DNA of 64,000 nucleotides from positions 186,001 to 250,000 of the forward strand of contig NZ_FMBM01000002.1 in assembly GCF_900094735.1 (NCBI RefSeq), written 5' to 3'. The stretch's first letter is position 1, and each line of letters starts with the position of its first letter. The position numbers and the translations under genes are program-made. Below are positions 1-8,583 of this stretch, in pieces. The stretch comes from Saliniramus fredricksonii (GTDB lineage: Bacteria > Pseudomonadota > Alphaproteobacteria > Rhizobiales > Beijerinckiaceae). Below the pieces are notes generated by a model that searched no databases, was not told the origin of the DNA, and saw only the letters and a list, made by a program, of their open reading frames with translations.

Positions 1-114
1 GTGCGGAAGGCGGCAGCTGCCATCCGCAAAACCGCGCAGTCGACAGGCATTGCCGGATGCGCTTAGCTTGACGCTCCGGCGCCGCGTTGCGCGGAAGCTG
101 ACGACGAGACGGTC

Positions 115-945
115 ATGGCCGCAGCCAAAGGCACACCCGATATCGAAGATCTGGCCCGGGTCGCCGTGACGGCGGGCCGGGCCATCATGACGATATATAC
201 CGGGCCCTTCGATGTCGAAGCCAAGCCCGACGATTCCCCCGTCACCCGCGCCGATATCGAAGCCGAAAACGTCATCGCCGCCGGGCTTGCCGAGATTGCC
301 CCCGACATTCCGATCGTGGCCGAAGAGGCTGCGGCAGCCGGCGACATCCCGGATGTCGGGGACCGGTTCTTCCTCGTCGATCCCCTTGATGGAACACGCG
401 AATTCATAGAGCGTAATGGCGAGTTCACCGTCAATATCGCGCTGATCGTCGATGGTGCACCGGTGATGGGCGTCATCCATGCGCCCGCGAGTGGCGAGAT
501 CGTCTTCGCCGACAGCGCCCGTGGCGCCTTTGCGGGGCGGGTCGCTCTCGAGGAAAATGAGCCGACAATCAGCGATATCCGCCAGATCCGGGCGCGCAGC
601 GTGACCGAAGACGGGGCGGTCGCTCTGGTCAGCCGCTCGCATTGCGATGCGCAGACGCACGAAGCGCTCGCCCGCTTCGCACCCGGCGCGGTCAAGCCGC
701 TCGGCTCGTCCCTCAAGCTCTGCCGGATCGCGCAGGGCGCGGCCGATCTCTATCTGCGTCATGGCCCGACCATGCAATGGGATACGGCGGCGGGCGATGC
801 GATCCTGCGGGCGGCGGGGGGCTGTGTGGTCGATCTCGCCGGCGCACCCCTGCGCTATGCGCGCCACGTGGCCGGCGTGAGCCGTGATTTCGGCAATCCG
901 GATTTCTGCGCCTTCGGTGATGCGCGCCTGAAGGCGCGACTCTAG
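115..945 (+). CDS. cysQ: 3'(2'),5'-bisphosphate nucleotidase (CysQ)
   Basis: Predicted Mg-dependent phosphatase of 276 residues that removes the 3' phosphate of PAP/PAPS produced during sulfate assimilation; cytoplasmic. The inositol-monophosphatase-fold signatures are all present: EEA at residues 70-72, DPLDGT at 89-94 and WDTAAGDA at 222-229, which hold the metal ligands. Length is normal for CysQ. The first in-frame ATG is used; the purine-rich stretch before it is only a weak ribosome site. Another phosphatase of the same fold cannot be excluded from motifs alone. The gene is followed by a 163-bp gap and then a dehydratase on the same strand. Confidence 0.88.
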   Translation: MAAAKGTPDIEDLARVAVTAGRAIMTIYTGPFDVEAKPDDSPVTRADIEAENVIAAGLAEIAPDIPIVAEEAAAAGDIPDVGDRFFLVDPLDGTREFIERNGEFTVNIALIVDGAPVMGVIHAPASGEIVFADSARGAFAGRVALEENEPTISDIRQIRARSVTEDGAVALVSRSHCDAQTHEALARFAPGAVKPLGSSLKLCRIAQGAADLYLRHGPTMQWDTAAGDAILRAAGGCVVDLAGAPLRYARHVAGVSRDFGNPDFCAFGDARLKARL

Positions 946-1108
946 AATCCGCCCATAGCGCCCATGCCGCCCATGCCACGCAGCTTGCGCAGGCCGCTTT
1001 GCACCCGCACCCCCGGCAAGGCCGTTCCGGGCCCCTCGCGAAACTGGTAAGCCTGATCCCGTTGAGGCATGGCGGGCGCAATCCACGACGCCGGTGAGGG
1101 AGGCAAGC

Positions 1109-2836
1109 ATGAGCGACGACGAGAAGAAGGCACCGGCATCCGGGCTGCGCAAGGGGCTGACGAGCTACGGCGATGCGGGGTTCTCGCTGTTCCTGCGCAA
1201 GGCCTTCATCAAGGCGGCGGGTTTCTCCGATGATGCGCTCGATCGCCCGATCATCGGCATCACCAACACGTTTTCCGATTTCAACCCCTGCCACGGCAAC
1301 GTGCCGCGCCTGATCGAGGCGGTGAAGCGCGGTGTCATGCTGGCGGGTGGTCTGCCGATGGAATTTCCCACCATCTCGATCCACGAGAGCTTTTCAAATC
1401 CCACCTCCATGTTCCTGCGCAATCTCATGGCCATGGAGACCGAGGAGATGGTGCGCGCCCAGCCGATGGATGCCGTGGTGATGATCGGCGGCTGCGACAA
1501 GACCGTCCCGGCCCAGCTGATGGCGGCGGCGAGCGCCGATATTCCCGCCATCCAGCTGATCACCGGGCCGATGCTCGTCGGCCATCACAAGGGCGAGGTG
1601 CTCGGCGCCTGCACCGATTGTCGCCGCCTCTGGGCACAGCATCGCGCCGGCGAAATCGACGAGGCGGAGATCGAGGCCGTGAGCGAGCGGCTCGCCCCGA
1701 CGCAGGGCACCTGCATGGTGATGGGCACGGCGAGCACGATGGGCTGCCTCGTCGAGGGCATGGGGATCGCCCTGTCGGGCACCGGCACCATCCCCGCCAC
1801 CCATGCCGACCGGATCCGCTCGGCGGAAGCCAGCGGGCGGCAGGCCGTGGCGCTCGCGAAAGCCGGAACGCGCCCGACGCAGATCCTCGGCAAGGCTGCC
1901 TTCCACAATGCGATGGTGGTGTTGCAGGCGATCGGCGGCTCGACCAACGCGGTCGTGCATCTCGCCGCGATCGCAGGCCGGCTCGGTTTCGATTTCGACC
2001 TCGAAGAACTCGACCGGCTCGGGCGCGACGTGCCGGTTCTGATCGATCTCAAGCCCTCCGGCGCGCATTACATGGAGCATTTCCACTGGGCCGGTGGCAT
2101 GCCGGCGCTGCTGCGCGAACTGCGCAATCACCTGATCCTGGAGGCGCCCACCGTCGATGGCGTGACGCTGGGTGAAGTGATCACCCGCGCCGAGGACGTA
2201 CCCGGCCAGAACATCATCCGCACCCGTGACAATCCCTTGAAGAGCGGTGGCGCGACGGCGGTTCTGCGCGGCAATCTGGCCCCTGACGGCGCCATCATCA
2301 AGCAATCGGCGGCCTCGCCCGAACTCCTGCGCCATACCGGGCGCGCGGTGGTGTTCGATTCGGTGGAGGACATGACCAACCGCATCGACGATCCGGATCT
2401 CGATGTGCGCGCCGATGATATCCTCGTCTTGCGCAATGCGGGTCCCAAGGGCGCGCCGGGCATGCCGGAAGCCGGTTATCTGCCGATTCCGCGCAAGCTC
2501 GCCCGGCAAGGCGTGAAGGATATGGTGCGCATCTCCGATGCAAGGATGAGCGGCACGGCCTTCGGCACGATCGTGCTCCACATCGCCCCGGAAGCCGCTG
2601 TCGGCGGCCCGCTCGGCCTCGTGCGCGACGGCGATACGATCAGCCTCGATGTCGAGACGCGCCGGCTCGATCTCGACGTTGCCGAAGACGAACTCGCCCG
2701 ACGCCGTGCGGATTTCGCCCCGCCTCCCCATATGGCCGGCCCGCAACGCGGCTATCGTGGCCTCTACCTCGCCGAGGTCAACCAGGCCGGAAAGGGCTGC
2801 GACTTCGATTTCCTGCGCAAGGATGGGGAAATCTGA
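1109..2836 (+). CDS. IlvD/Edd-family dehydratase, probably a sugar-acid dehydratase
   Basis: Fe-S dependent dehydratase of 575 residues, family of dihydroxy-acid dehydratase and phosphogluconate dehydratase. Conserved cysteines expected to bind the cluster sit at residues 61 (NPCHGN), 129 (GGCDKT) and 202 (GTCMVMGTAST). The sequence pattern around 160-180 (CTDCRRLW) looks more like the arabonate/xylonate/gluconate dehydratase branch than like biosynthetic IlvD, but this is a judgement from memory of the family. The ATG at 1109 is preferred over a GTG at 1094 because GGGAGGC lies just before it. No sugar transport or aldolase genes lie nearby, so the substrate remains open. Confidence 0.85.
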   Translation: MSDDEKKAPASGLRKGLTSYGDAGFSLFLRKAFIKAAGFSDDALDRPIIGITNTFSDFNPCHGNVPRLIEAVKRGVMLAGGLPMEFPTISIHESFSNPTSMFLRNLMAMETEEMVRAQPMDAVVMIGGCDKTVPAQLMAAASADIPAIQLITGPMLVGHHKGEVLGACTDCRRLWAQHRAGEIDEAEIEAVSERLAPTQGTCMVMGTASTMGCLVEGMGIALSGTGTIPATHADRIRSAEASGRQAVALAKAGTRPTQILGKAAFHNAMVVLQAIGGSTNAVVHLAAIAGRLGFDFDLEELDRLGRDVPVLIDLKPSGAHYMEHFHWAGGMPALLRELRNHLILEAPTVDGVTLGEVITRAEDVPGQNIIRTRDNPLKSGGATAVLRGNLAPDGAIIKQSAASPELLRHTGRAVVFDSVEDMTNRIDDPDLDVRADDILVLRNAGPKGAPGMPEAGYLPIPRKLARQGVKDMVRISDARMSGTAFGTIVLHIAPEAAVGGPLGLVRDGDTISLDVETRRLDLDVAEDELARRRADFAPPPHMAGPQRGYRGLYLAEVNQAGKGCDFDFLRKDGEI

Positions 2837-2963
2837 GGGGAGGGTGCTCGTTGGAGAGAGACCGGGCCGGATTCGTGACAGTTGGGGATGGTTAAATGAG
2901 CATCCCGGGGCAGCCGCGCTGCTCCGGGATGTCGATCTCCTGGATGCTGATCTTCAGGCCGGT

Positions 2964-3410
2964 TCAGGCGGCGACGTGGTACTGTCCCTCCTGCGAGCCG
3001 TCGATGATGATCTGCGGGGTTTCGGCAGCAGGGGTGCACCAGGCCGACAGGTCCGCGATGCGCGGATTGTCGATCTCCAGCGCCTGTATGGCGTGCAGCC
3101 TGATCAGCGCTTCGGCATTGCTGTCTATCGCCTCGACCTCACCGCGCTCCCAGCGGCTGATCGCGAGCGGCTCGCGATGCACCAGCCGGGCGAGTTCGGC
3201 CTGGGTCATGCCCATTTCCGTGCGCAGGAAGCGTAACTCCCTGCCGGTCATGCTGGATCGTTTCTTGGTGATCCCCTCCGCGATGGCGCGGTGCAGGTCG
3301 TGCACGTTGGGAATGTCGATGCACTCTTCGCCTGCATCGTCGGAGATGAAGCTCACTCCGACGATCAGGACGTTATCGAGGCCGCATTCCGTGTAACGAT
3401 ACTCAGCCAT
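2964..3410 (-). CDS. HTH (XRE/MqsA-like) antitoxin or regulator
   Basis: Protein of 148 residues with a short N-terminal region (CGLDNV, then a Lh..Ia segment) followed by an XRE-type helix-turn-helix: TGRELRFLR, GMTQAELARLVH and ISRWERGE at about residues 55-95. This architecture is seen in MqsA-like and related antitoxin regulators, here without the N-terminal CxxC zinc finger of true MqsA. GGAG lies 7 nt before the ATG. It is downstream of a DUF4258 gene on the same strand, a usual toxin-like partner. It may repress the pair through the inverted repeat at 3903-3915. Confidence 0.75.
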   Translation of the reverse strand: MAEYRYTECGLDNVLIVGVSFISDDAGEECIDIPNVHDLHRAIAEGITKKRSSMTGRELRFLRTEMGMTQAELARLVHREPLAISRWERGEVEAIDSNAEALIRLHAIQALEIDNPRIADLSAWCTPAAETPQIIIDGSQEGQYHVAA

Positions 3411-3494
3411 ATTCTATCTCCGTCCTCTTCACTGTAGCGTGGGTAATTATTCGTCCACCCACATGACTGTTATGATTTTCATCCATCTTGTTTT

Positions 3495-3598
3495 AGCGCT
3501 CGTTTCGACCTGACAGAGTCAGGTCGAGCGCGCAAAATTTTTGTTTTGTTGCATCATTTTGTCCGTCAGCCGGTACCCACCTGACGGAATGATGCTCC
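3495..3598. repeat. Dispersed two-hairpin repeat, copy 1
   Basis: Two inverted repeats side by side. The first (3506-3526) has arms CGACCTGA/TCAGGTCG. The second (3551-3595) has arms GCATCATT..CCGTCAG and CTGACGGAATGATGC around an 11-base loop. The same two-part element recurs at 36831-36928 with few differences. It lies between the HTH gene and the DUF4258 gene and contains the last codons and stop of the latter. It looks like an extragenic palindromic (REP/BIME-type) element. Confidence 0.8.
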
Positions 3599-3877
3599 GG
3601 CGCAGGGAATGACGACAATACGGACCGTTCTGTTGTTGGAATTCGGTGACCGGCACTCTATCCGGTATTTGTAGAGGTTCTCGCGTGTCGAAGGTTGCGC
3701 GTCAGTATGGACAAATCCATGCTTCATTACATAATTTATATCACCTATAATCAGGTCGCGTTCCGCCATTTGCTCTTTGGCGTGAAGCGTATACGTCAGT
3801 GACAGACTCTTGTGTGCGGCAATTCCGCGAATGTTGTCGGTCGCATCCTTCTGGCTCCAGGGTTGGGGCTTCGCCAT
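3566..3877 (-). CDS. DUF4258-family protein, toxin-like, 3' end replaced by repeat
   Basis: Protein of 103 residues with the DUF4258 pattern: YTLHAKEQMAERDL at about 29-42, a central KHGFV stretch and a C-terminal RTVRIVVIP strand. DUF4258 has a small fold related to RelE/MqsR-like toxins and is commonly encoded next to HTH antitoxin genes, as here. AAGGAG precedes the ATG at good spacing. About the last nine residues (ending FRQVGTG) and the stop are encoded by the hairpin repeat at 3551-3595, so the original C-terminus has probably been lost. Toxin activity is inference. Confidence 0.7.
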   Translation of the reverse strand: MAKPQPWSQKDATDNIRGIAAHKSLSLTYTLHAKEQMAERDLIIGDINYVMKHGFVHTDAQPSTRENLYKYRIECRSPNSNNRTVRIVVIPCAGASFRQVGTG

Positions 3878-3902
3878 TCGATCTCCTTTTCAGACTATGA
3901 CA

Positions 3903-3915
3903 TATCACCGTGATA
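3903..3915. promoter_or_regulatory. Inverted repeat, candidate operator of the DUF4258/HTH pair
   Basis: Perfect inverted repeat TATCAC-C-GTGATA, 26-38 nt upstream of the DUF4258 start codon. Position and symmetry fit an autoregulatory operator for the HTH protein. No binding evidence; inference only. Confidence 0.4.
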
Positions 3916-4161
3916 AGTTGCAAGGCTGAAATAAGTGGCGTCTCGACGGAAATCAAGATCATAAATTGCATTTTTGCACCTTTAATGGATATCGCTCGCC
4001 TGCCACGCCGCATGGTCTGGAGGGCGGCGCAAACATGCACGCCACGCGACCCTTCCCCGCGCCGCACGCATCGATTCGCGCTTGCCAGTTCCGCAATGCT
4101 CTGATAGACGATCGCTTCTTCCGCAGCGGCGCTGCCGCAGCGATCTTCGCCTCGCGCGAAT

Positions 4162-4237
<76 letters not shown>

Positions 4238-4618
4238 TATTCCGAACGGCCCCATCCGATTGAAGCGTCACGCCGGGCCGGCGAGGCTGCGGCGATACGA
4301 TTCATCGCGCATCGCAGGCGCCAATGCCGCGTGTATCGCCGCTGCATGTGTGCGCGCTCATCGTCTTTCCAAGCCTGTCTTTCCAAGCCTGTCTTTCCAA
4401 GCCTGTCTTTCCAAGCCTGTCTTTCCAAGCCTGTCTTGCCAAGCCTGTCTTGCCAAGCCTGTCTCGCCGGTGGCGGAGAAGGCGATCCGCGCTCAAACAT
4501 GCGCAAGGCGGCTGTTGAAAACGCCGTTCTGCGCGGCATTCGCGCGATCCGATTAAGACTCGGGTGACGGGGCGCGCGTCTACTGCCGCTTCTTCACGCG
4601 ATCAGGTGACGGACGGGC
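4238..4618. other. Intergenic region after tRNA-Lys, holds a tandem repeat
   Basis: No convincing gene. Several overlapping open frames cross this stretch in both directions, but they are products of the 14-bp repeat at 4367-4466, whose period is not a multiple of three. The last 150 bases lead into the diguanylate cyclase gene and should hold its promoter, which I cannot place. Confidence 0.6.
4367..4466. repeat. 14-bp tandem repeat, seven copies
   Basis: Unit CCAAGCCTGTCTTT. The core AAGCCTGTCT starts at 4371, 4385, 4399, 4413, 4427, 4441 and 4455. The first units are identical, then the last base of the unit changes to G and the final unit ends in CG. There is no spacer diversity, so this is not a CRISPR array. 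It looks like a slippage-prone minisatellite. Confidence 0.95.
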
Positions 4619-6049
4619 ATGCTGCCGACGATTCATACGCAGGCACTGGAATACCACGCGAGCGCCCCGGAGGCTGCGCGATTCCTGCGGGTCTATCGTG
4701 AATTCCGTTGCCTCGGCGATGGTCCGCCCCCGGCTGAGGCCTTTCTGCATGCCCTCGACCCCGATCTCATGCATGGCATCGAGGTCCTCGCCCCCGACGA
4801 TGAGGGCTGGCGTTATGTCCGTTTCGGCTCGGCGATCATGGCGGCCTGCGGCCTTGACATGACCGGTAAACGCGTGGGCGCGCATGAACCGCGCATCGCC
4901 GAATACTACAAAGCCGCCATCGCTGCGATGGCCGAGGCCGAGGGCCCGGTTCTTGCGGTCGATCGCCGGTTCGATGGCGGATCAATGCATTTCTGGGAGC
5001 GGCTGATCGTGCCGGCCCGTGCGGAAGACGGTACTATGCGCGTGGTGGCTTATGTCCATCCGCGGGGCGGTCGGGAAGATCTGCTTGCCGCCATCTTCGA
5101 GGCATCGCGTGACGGCATGCTGGTGATGCGCGCCCTGCGTGACCCGGAAGGGCGTTTCGAGGATGCGGAAATCATCATCGCCAACGCGCGTGCGCGGGCA
5201 TGTTTCGAGGAAAATGCACAGATGGAGGGCATGCGCCTCGGCGGCTTGTTCCAGGGTGTCGCGGCGCGCAGTCTTCATGCGCGCTGTGCCCGTGTGATCA
5301 CGCGGCGCATCGCGGAGCGGTTCGAGCTGAATCTCGGTCCAGCAGACGACCCGTCCGATGCAGCCGCTTTGTGGCTGCGGATCACGATCCTGCCCCTCGA
5401 TGACGGGGCGGTGATGTCTTTCGCCGATATCAGCGATCTCAAGAACGCCCTCATCGAAGCGGAAACCGCCCGGCGGGCATTGGCCCGGGAAGTGGAACTG
5501 CGACGACGCCTCGAGGATGAACTGCGTCAGCTTTCGCTGACCGATGAACTCACCGGTCTTGCCAATCGCCGTGCCCTCGAGCGCAAATTGCGGCACGAGA
5601 CCGCGCGCATACGCCGCTATGGTGGACGCTTCTGCGTGATCGCGATCGATCTCGATCATTTCAAGCAGCTCAATGATACATACGGACATCCGGTCGGCGA
5701 TGAGGTCCTGATTGCCGTCGGCGCCCTGTTTGCCGACGAAACCCGTCGCGAGATCGATCTGGTGGCGCGCACGGGCGGCGAGGAATTCATGATCGTCACG
5801 CCGGATACGGAACTCGCAGGTGCCGGAGACCTCGCGGAACGACTCCGGCACCGCCTGGAGACGACATCTTTCCGGATCGGCATGCATGAGGTCGCCGTGA
5901 CGGCGAGTTTCGGCGTGTATGAATATGAACCGCGTGAGGATTATCGCGTCCTGCTTGCCGCTGTCGACGCCGCCTTGTACCGGGCAAAGGATTCGGGCCG
6001 CAACAATGTCGTGCTTCCCGAGCGTAGAGCGACCCGTGGCGAAGGGTAA
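4619..6049 (+). CDS. Diguanylate cyclase with N-terminal PAS-like region
   Basis: Protein of 476 residues predicted to make cyclic-di-GMP. The N-terminal part (about 45-150) resembles a PAS_5-type sensory domain and about 155-275 looks like a second PAS domain ending in FADISDLK. A coiled linker at 278-305 leads to a GGDEF domain with LTDELTGLANRRALE, DLDHFKQLND and the active GGEEF at 386-390. RxxD (REID, 377-380) lies five residues before it, the product-inhibition I-site. No membrane segments are seen, so it is cytosolic. It is the first gene of a signalling block with a second GGDEF protein and an RpfC-like kinase. Confidence 0.93.
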   Translation: MLPTIHTQALEYHASAPEAARFLRVYREFRCLGDGPPPAEAFLHALDPDLMHGIEVLAPDDEGWRYVRFGSAIMAACGLDMTGKRVGAHEPRIAEYYKAAIAAMAEAEGPVLAVDRRFDGGSMHFWERLIVPARAEDGTMRVVAYVHPRGGREDLLAAIFEASRDGMLVMRALRDPEGRFEDAEIIIANARARACFEENAQMEGMRLGGLFQGVAARSLHARCARVITRRIAERFELNLGPADDPSDAAALWLRITILPLDDGAVMSFADISDLKNALIEAETARRALAREVELRRRLEDELRQLSLTDELTGLANRRALERKLRHETARIRRYGGRFCVIAIDLDHFKQLNDTYGHPVGDEVLIAVGALFADETRREIDLVARTGGEEFMIVTPDTELAGAGDLAERLRHRLETTSFRIGMHEVAVTASFGVYEYEPREDYRVLLAAVDAALYRAKDSGRNNVVLPERRATRGEG

Positions 6050-6432
6050 CCCGCCCTGGGTTGTCGCCCGTGCTGGTTGATCGCGCTGCTACCCCTGCGC
6101 GATGGGAGGCCGGATGATTCAAATACCCGTAGCGGGGCCGGCTGCCATTATCTGATTGTTTCAATGTATTCTTATTTTATTGGATGTATTGTTTCAGTCT
6201 GCGCCATAAACATAAGCTGCCTCGGCAGTTGGACTTCGAGACCTGCGCAGCCCAAAGCGTCTGGAATGACACGCCCTGTGCGCAGTAAAATGTCGATTTT
6301 GCGGAAAATTCGCGCAAGGATTGCAGAATTTCACGTTATGTTTTGGAATTATTTAGACTCTTTTGTGCACCCTGATGGTGAAGGCTGTTCTTGCCGACAA
6401 TTCATGAGCGAACCGAACGCGGCTGGTGTTGC
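6050..6432. other. AT-rich intergenic region before the signalling operon
   Basis: About 380 bases without a supported gene. Roughly 6150-6365 is clearly more AT-rich than its surroundings, which fits a promoter or regulatory region for the REC-PAS-GGDEF-EAL and kinase genes. No individual promoter hexamers or terminator could be assigned with confidence. Confidence 0.5.
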
Positions 6433-8583
6433 ATGCCCCTGGTGATGATACTCGACGATCGGGTCACGAACCGGAATATCTTCGCGAAGCTCGCGGCTTC
6501 GATTTCCGATGACGTCCGCGTCGAAACACATGGCGATCCTGCTTCCGCCCTTGCGGCGATAGGGGCGCCCCTTCCGGATCTGGTCATCACCGATTACAAG
6601 ATGCCCGGCATGAACGGGGCGGAGTTCGTGCGGCATTTCCGCCAGATTCCCGGCTGCGAGGATGTGCCGGTGATTGCCATCACCGTCTACGAGGAGCGCA
6701 GCTTCCGGCTGGCCGCACTGGAGGCCGGGGCGACGGATTTCCTGCTCAGCCCCGTGGATCATGCCGAATTCCTCACCCGGGCGCGCAACCTTCTGCAGAT
6801 GCGTCGTCAGGCGCTGATCATCAAGGGGCGTGCGCATGATCTCGAGCGCGAGCTTCAGGATAGTGAGCGTTCCCGGCAGCAGTTGCTGCGTGACAGCAAG
6901 GAGCGGCTGGCGCAGGTCATCGATACGGTGCCGGCCTGTGTCAGCGCCTTTGATCGCGATGGCGCATGCATCTTCCTCAACAGCCGCGCCGCAGCGCGTT
7001 TCGATGTCGATGCGCATGGCGCGATCGGTCAACGCGCAGATGCGCTCCTCGGGGACGAGATGGGCGCGCGCTCGCTTTCCCTCGACCAGATGGTGTTTCG
7101 CTCCGGCGTGGCTCTGCCGACATTCGAGGAGGAATCGGCCGGGCAGGAGGGCGGTGAACCCGAATACTGGCTCACGACCAAGTCGCCCCTGCGCGACGGC
7201 GACGGGATGATCGCGGCGGTGCTGACGAGTTCTCTCGACATTACCGACCGCAAGAAGGCCGAGCGACATCTCGTGCATCTGGCCCATCATGATGCACTGA
7301 CGGGCCTGCCCAACCGGACGTTCCTGCAGGACCGGCTGCGTCGCGAAATCGCCCGGGCCCGCCGGGGCGACCGGATATTCGCGCTGCTCATGCTGGATAT
7401 CGACCGGTTCAAGACGGTCAACGACGCGCTGGGCCACCATGCCGGCGACGCATTGCTCTGTGCCGTGGGCGAGCGACTGGGAACCCATATCCGCAAGAAG
7501 GATGTGCTGGCGCGCCTCGGGGGTGACGAGTTCGCCCTGCTGTTGTCGGGAATCCGCAATCCCCAGGACGCGCTGGACAGGGCCGAGCAGATTCTGGGCG
7601 CGCTGAAGCAGCCGTTCACCATTGCCGGCGAGGATATCGTCGTGGGTGCGAGTATCGGTGTCGTGCTCCATCCCAACGACGGTGACGATGCCGAGGACAT
7701 GCTCAAGAAGGTCGACATCGCCATGTATCGGGCCAAGGCGGAGGGGCGCAATCTGTACCGCGCCTTCGATCCGGCCATGATGTCGAGTGCGCGCGGCGAG
7801 ATTACCCTCGAGGCCGAGTTGCGCCGCGCTCTGGCCAATCAGGAATTCGAGCTTTTCTATCAGCCGCAGATCGACCTGCGGACGAACCGCATCGTCGGTG
7901 CCGAGGCACTGATCCGGTGGCGACATCCCACGCGCGGGCTGGTGCGCCCGCTGGATTTCCTGCCCTTCGCCGAGGAGACCGGGCTGATCATCCCGATCAA
8001 TGAATGGGTGATCGCACAGGCCTGCAGTGAGGCAAGGGGCTGGTGCGCACATGGATTGCCGCCCTTGCGTGTCGCGGTGAATCTCTCACCAGTGCAGTTC
8101 CGCAACCGAAACATGGTCGCCCTGGTTGATGACATTCTCGCCCGCACCGGACTCGATCCGAAGCGGCTGGAACTGGAACTCACCGAAACCATCCTGATGC
8201 ATGATGCGGATGCCGTGACGATCGAATTGCGTGAACTGCGCAAGCGTGGCGTCAGTGTGTCGATCGACGATTTCGGCACGGGTTACTCGTCGCTGGCCTA
8301 TGTCAAGAAGTTCCCCGTCGACCGGATCAAGATCGACCAGAGTTTCGTGCGCAATCTCACCAGCGATCCCAATGATGCCGCCATCGTGCGCGCCATCGTC
8401 AATCTCGGTCACTCGCTCGGGATCGACGTGATCGCCGAGGGTGTCGACAGCGCCGACCAGGTCGAGATGCTGCGCGCGGAGGGCTGCGAGGAAGCGCAGG
8501 GTTTCCTCTTTGCCAAACCGCTGCCGGTGGAGGAGTTCCTCGCATTGGTTCAGGCTGACGCGGCGGTGGCGCGCTCGGCATGA
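6433..8583 (+). CDS. Response regulator: REC-PAS-GGDEF-EAL
   Basis: Cyclic-di-GMP turnover protein of 716 residues. The receiver domain (1-120) has the acidic pair DD at 8-9 and phospho-acceptor D54 (ITDYKMPG), but SPVD at 106-109 replaces the usual KPxD, so the conserved lysine is missing. A PAS domain (about 155-275) is followed by GGDEF at 363-367 with an RKKD I-site just before it, and an EAL domain with EALIRW (491-496) and DDFGTGYSS (612-620). Both catalytic domains look intact. Start at ATG 6433 rather than 6391 because the receiver begins there. It overlaps the kinase gene by ATGA, so the two are translationally coupled and probably partners. Confidence 0.93.
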   Translation: MPLVMILDDRVTNRNIFAKLAASISDDVRVETHGDPASALAAIGAPLPDLVITDYKMPGMNGAEFVRHFRQIPGCEDVPVIAITVYEERSFRLAALEAGATDFLLSPVDHAEFLTRARNLLQMRRQALIIKGRAHDLERELQDSERSRQQLLRDSKERLAQVIDTVPACVSAFDRDGACIFLNSRAAARFDVDAHGAIGQRADALLGDEMGARSLSLDQMVFRSGVALPTFEEESAGQEGGEPEYWLTTKSPLRDGDGMIAAVLTSSLDITDRKKAERHLVHLAHHDALTGLPNRTFLQDRLRREIARARRGDRIFALLMLDIDRFKTVNDALGHHAGDALLCAVGERLGTHIRKKDVLARLGGDEFALLLSGIRNPQDALDRAEQILGALKQPFTIAGEDIVVGASIGVVLHPNDGDDAEDMLKKVDIAMYRAKAEGRNLYRAFDPAMMSSARGEITLEAELRRALANQEFELFYQPQIDLRTNRIVGAEALIRWRHPTRGLVRPLDFLPFAEETGLIIPINEWVIAQACSEARGWCAHGLPPLRVAVNLSPVQFRNRNMVALVDDILARTGLDPKRLELELTETILMHDADAVTIELRELRKRGVSVSIDDFGTGYSSLAYVKKFPVDRIKIDQSFVRNLTSDPNDAAIVRAIVNLGHSLGIDVIAEGVDSADQVEMLRAEGCEEAQGFLFAKPLPVEEFLALVQADAAVARSA

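Noticed and set aside
1-66. Possible 3' end of an upstream gene (21 codons then TAG)
   Set aside because: Too short to recognise; any of three frames could be open this far by chance at a window edge.
942-1139. Minus-strand frame ending GMGGMGAMGGF, like a chaperonin tail
   Set aside because: Only the last dozen residues resemble GroEL; the rest does not, there is no ribosome site, and it overlaps the dehydratase start.
3566-3877. Frameshift as the cause of the odd DUF4258 C-terminus
   Set aside because: The repeat boundary explains the change exactly, and no continuation of the family sequence is seen in the other frames beyond it.
4367-4466. Short CRISPR-like array
   Set aside because: Units are 14 bp with no spacers between them; this is a simple tandem repeat and no cas genes are present.
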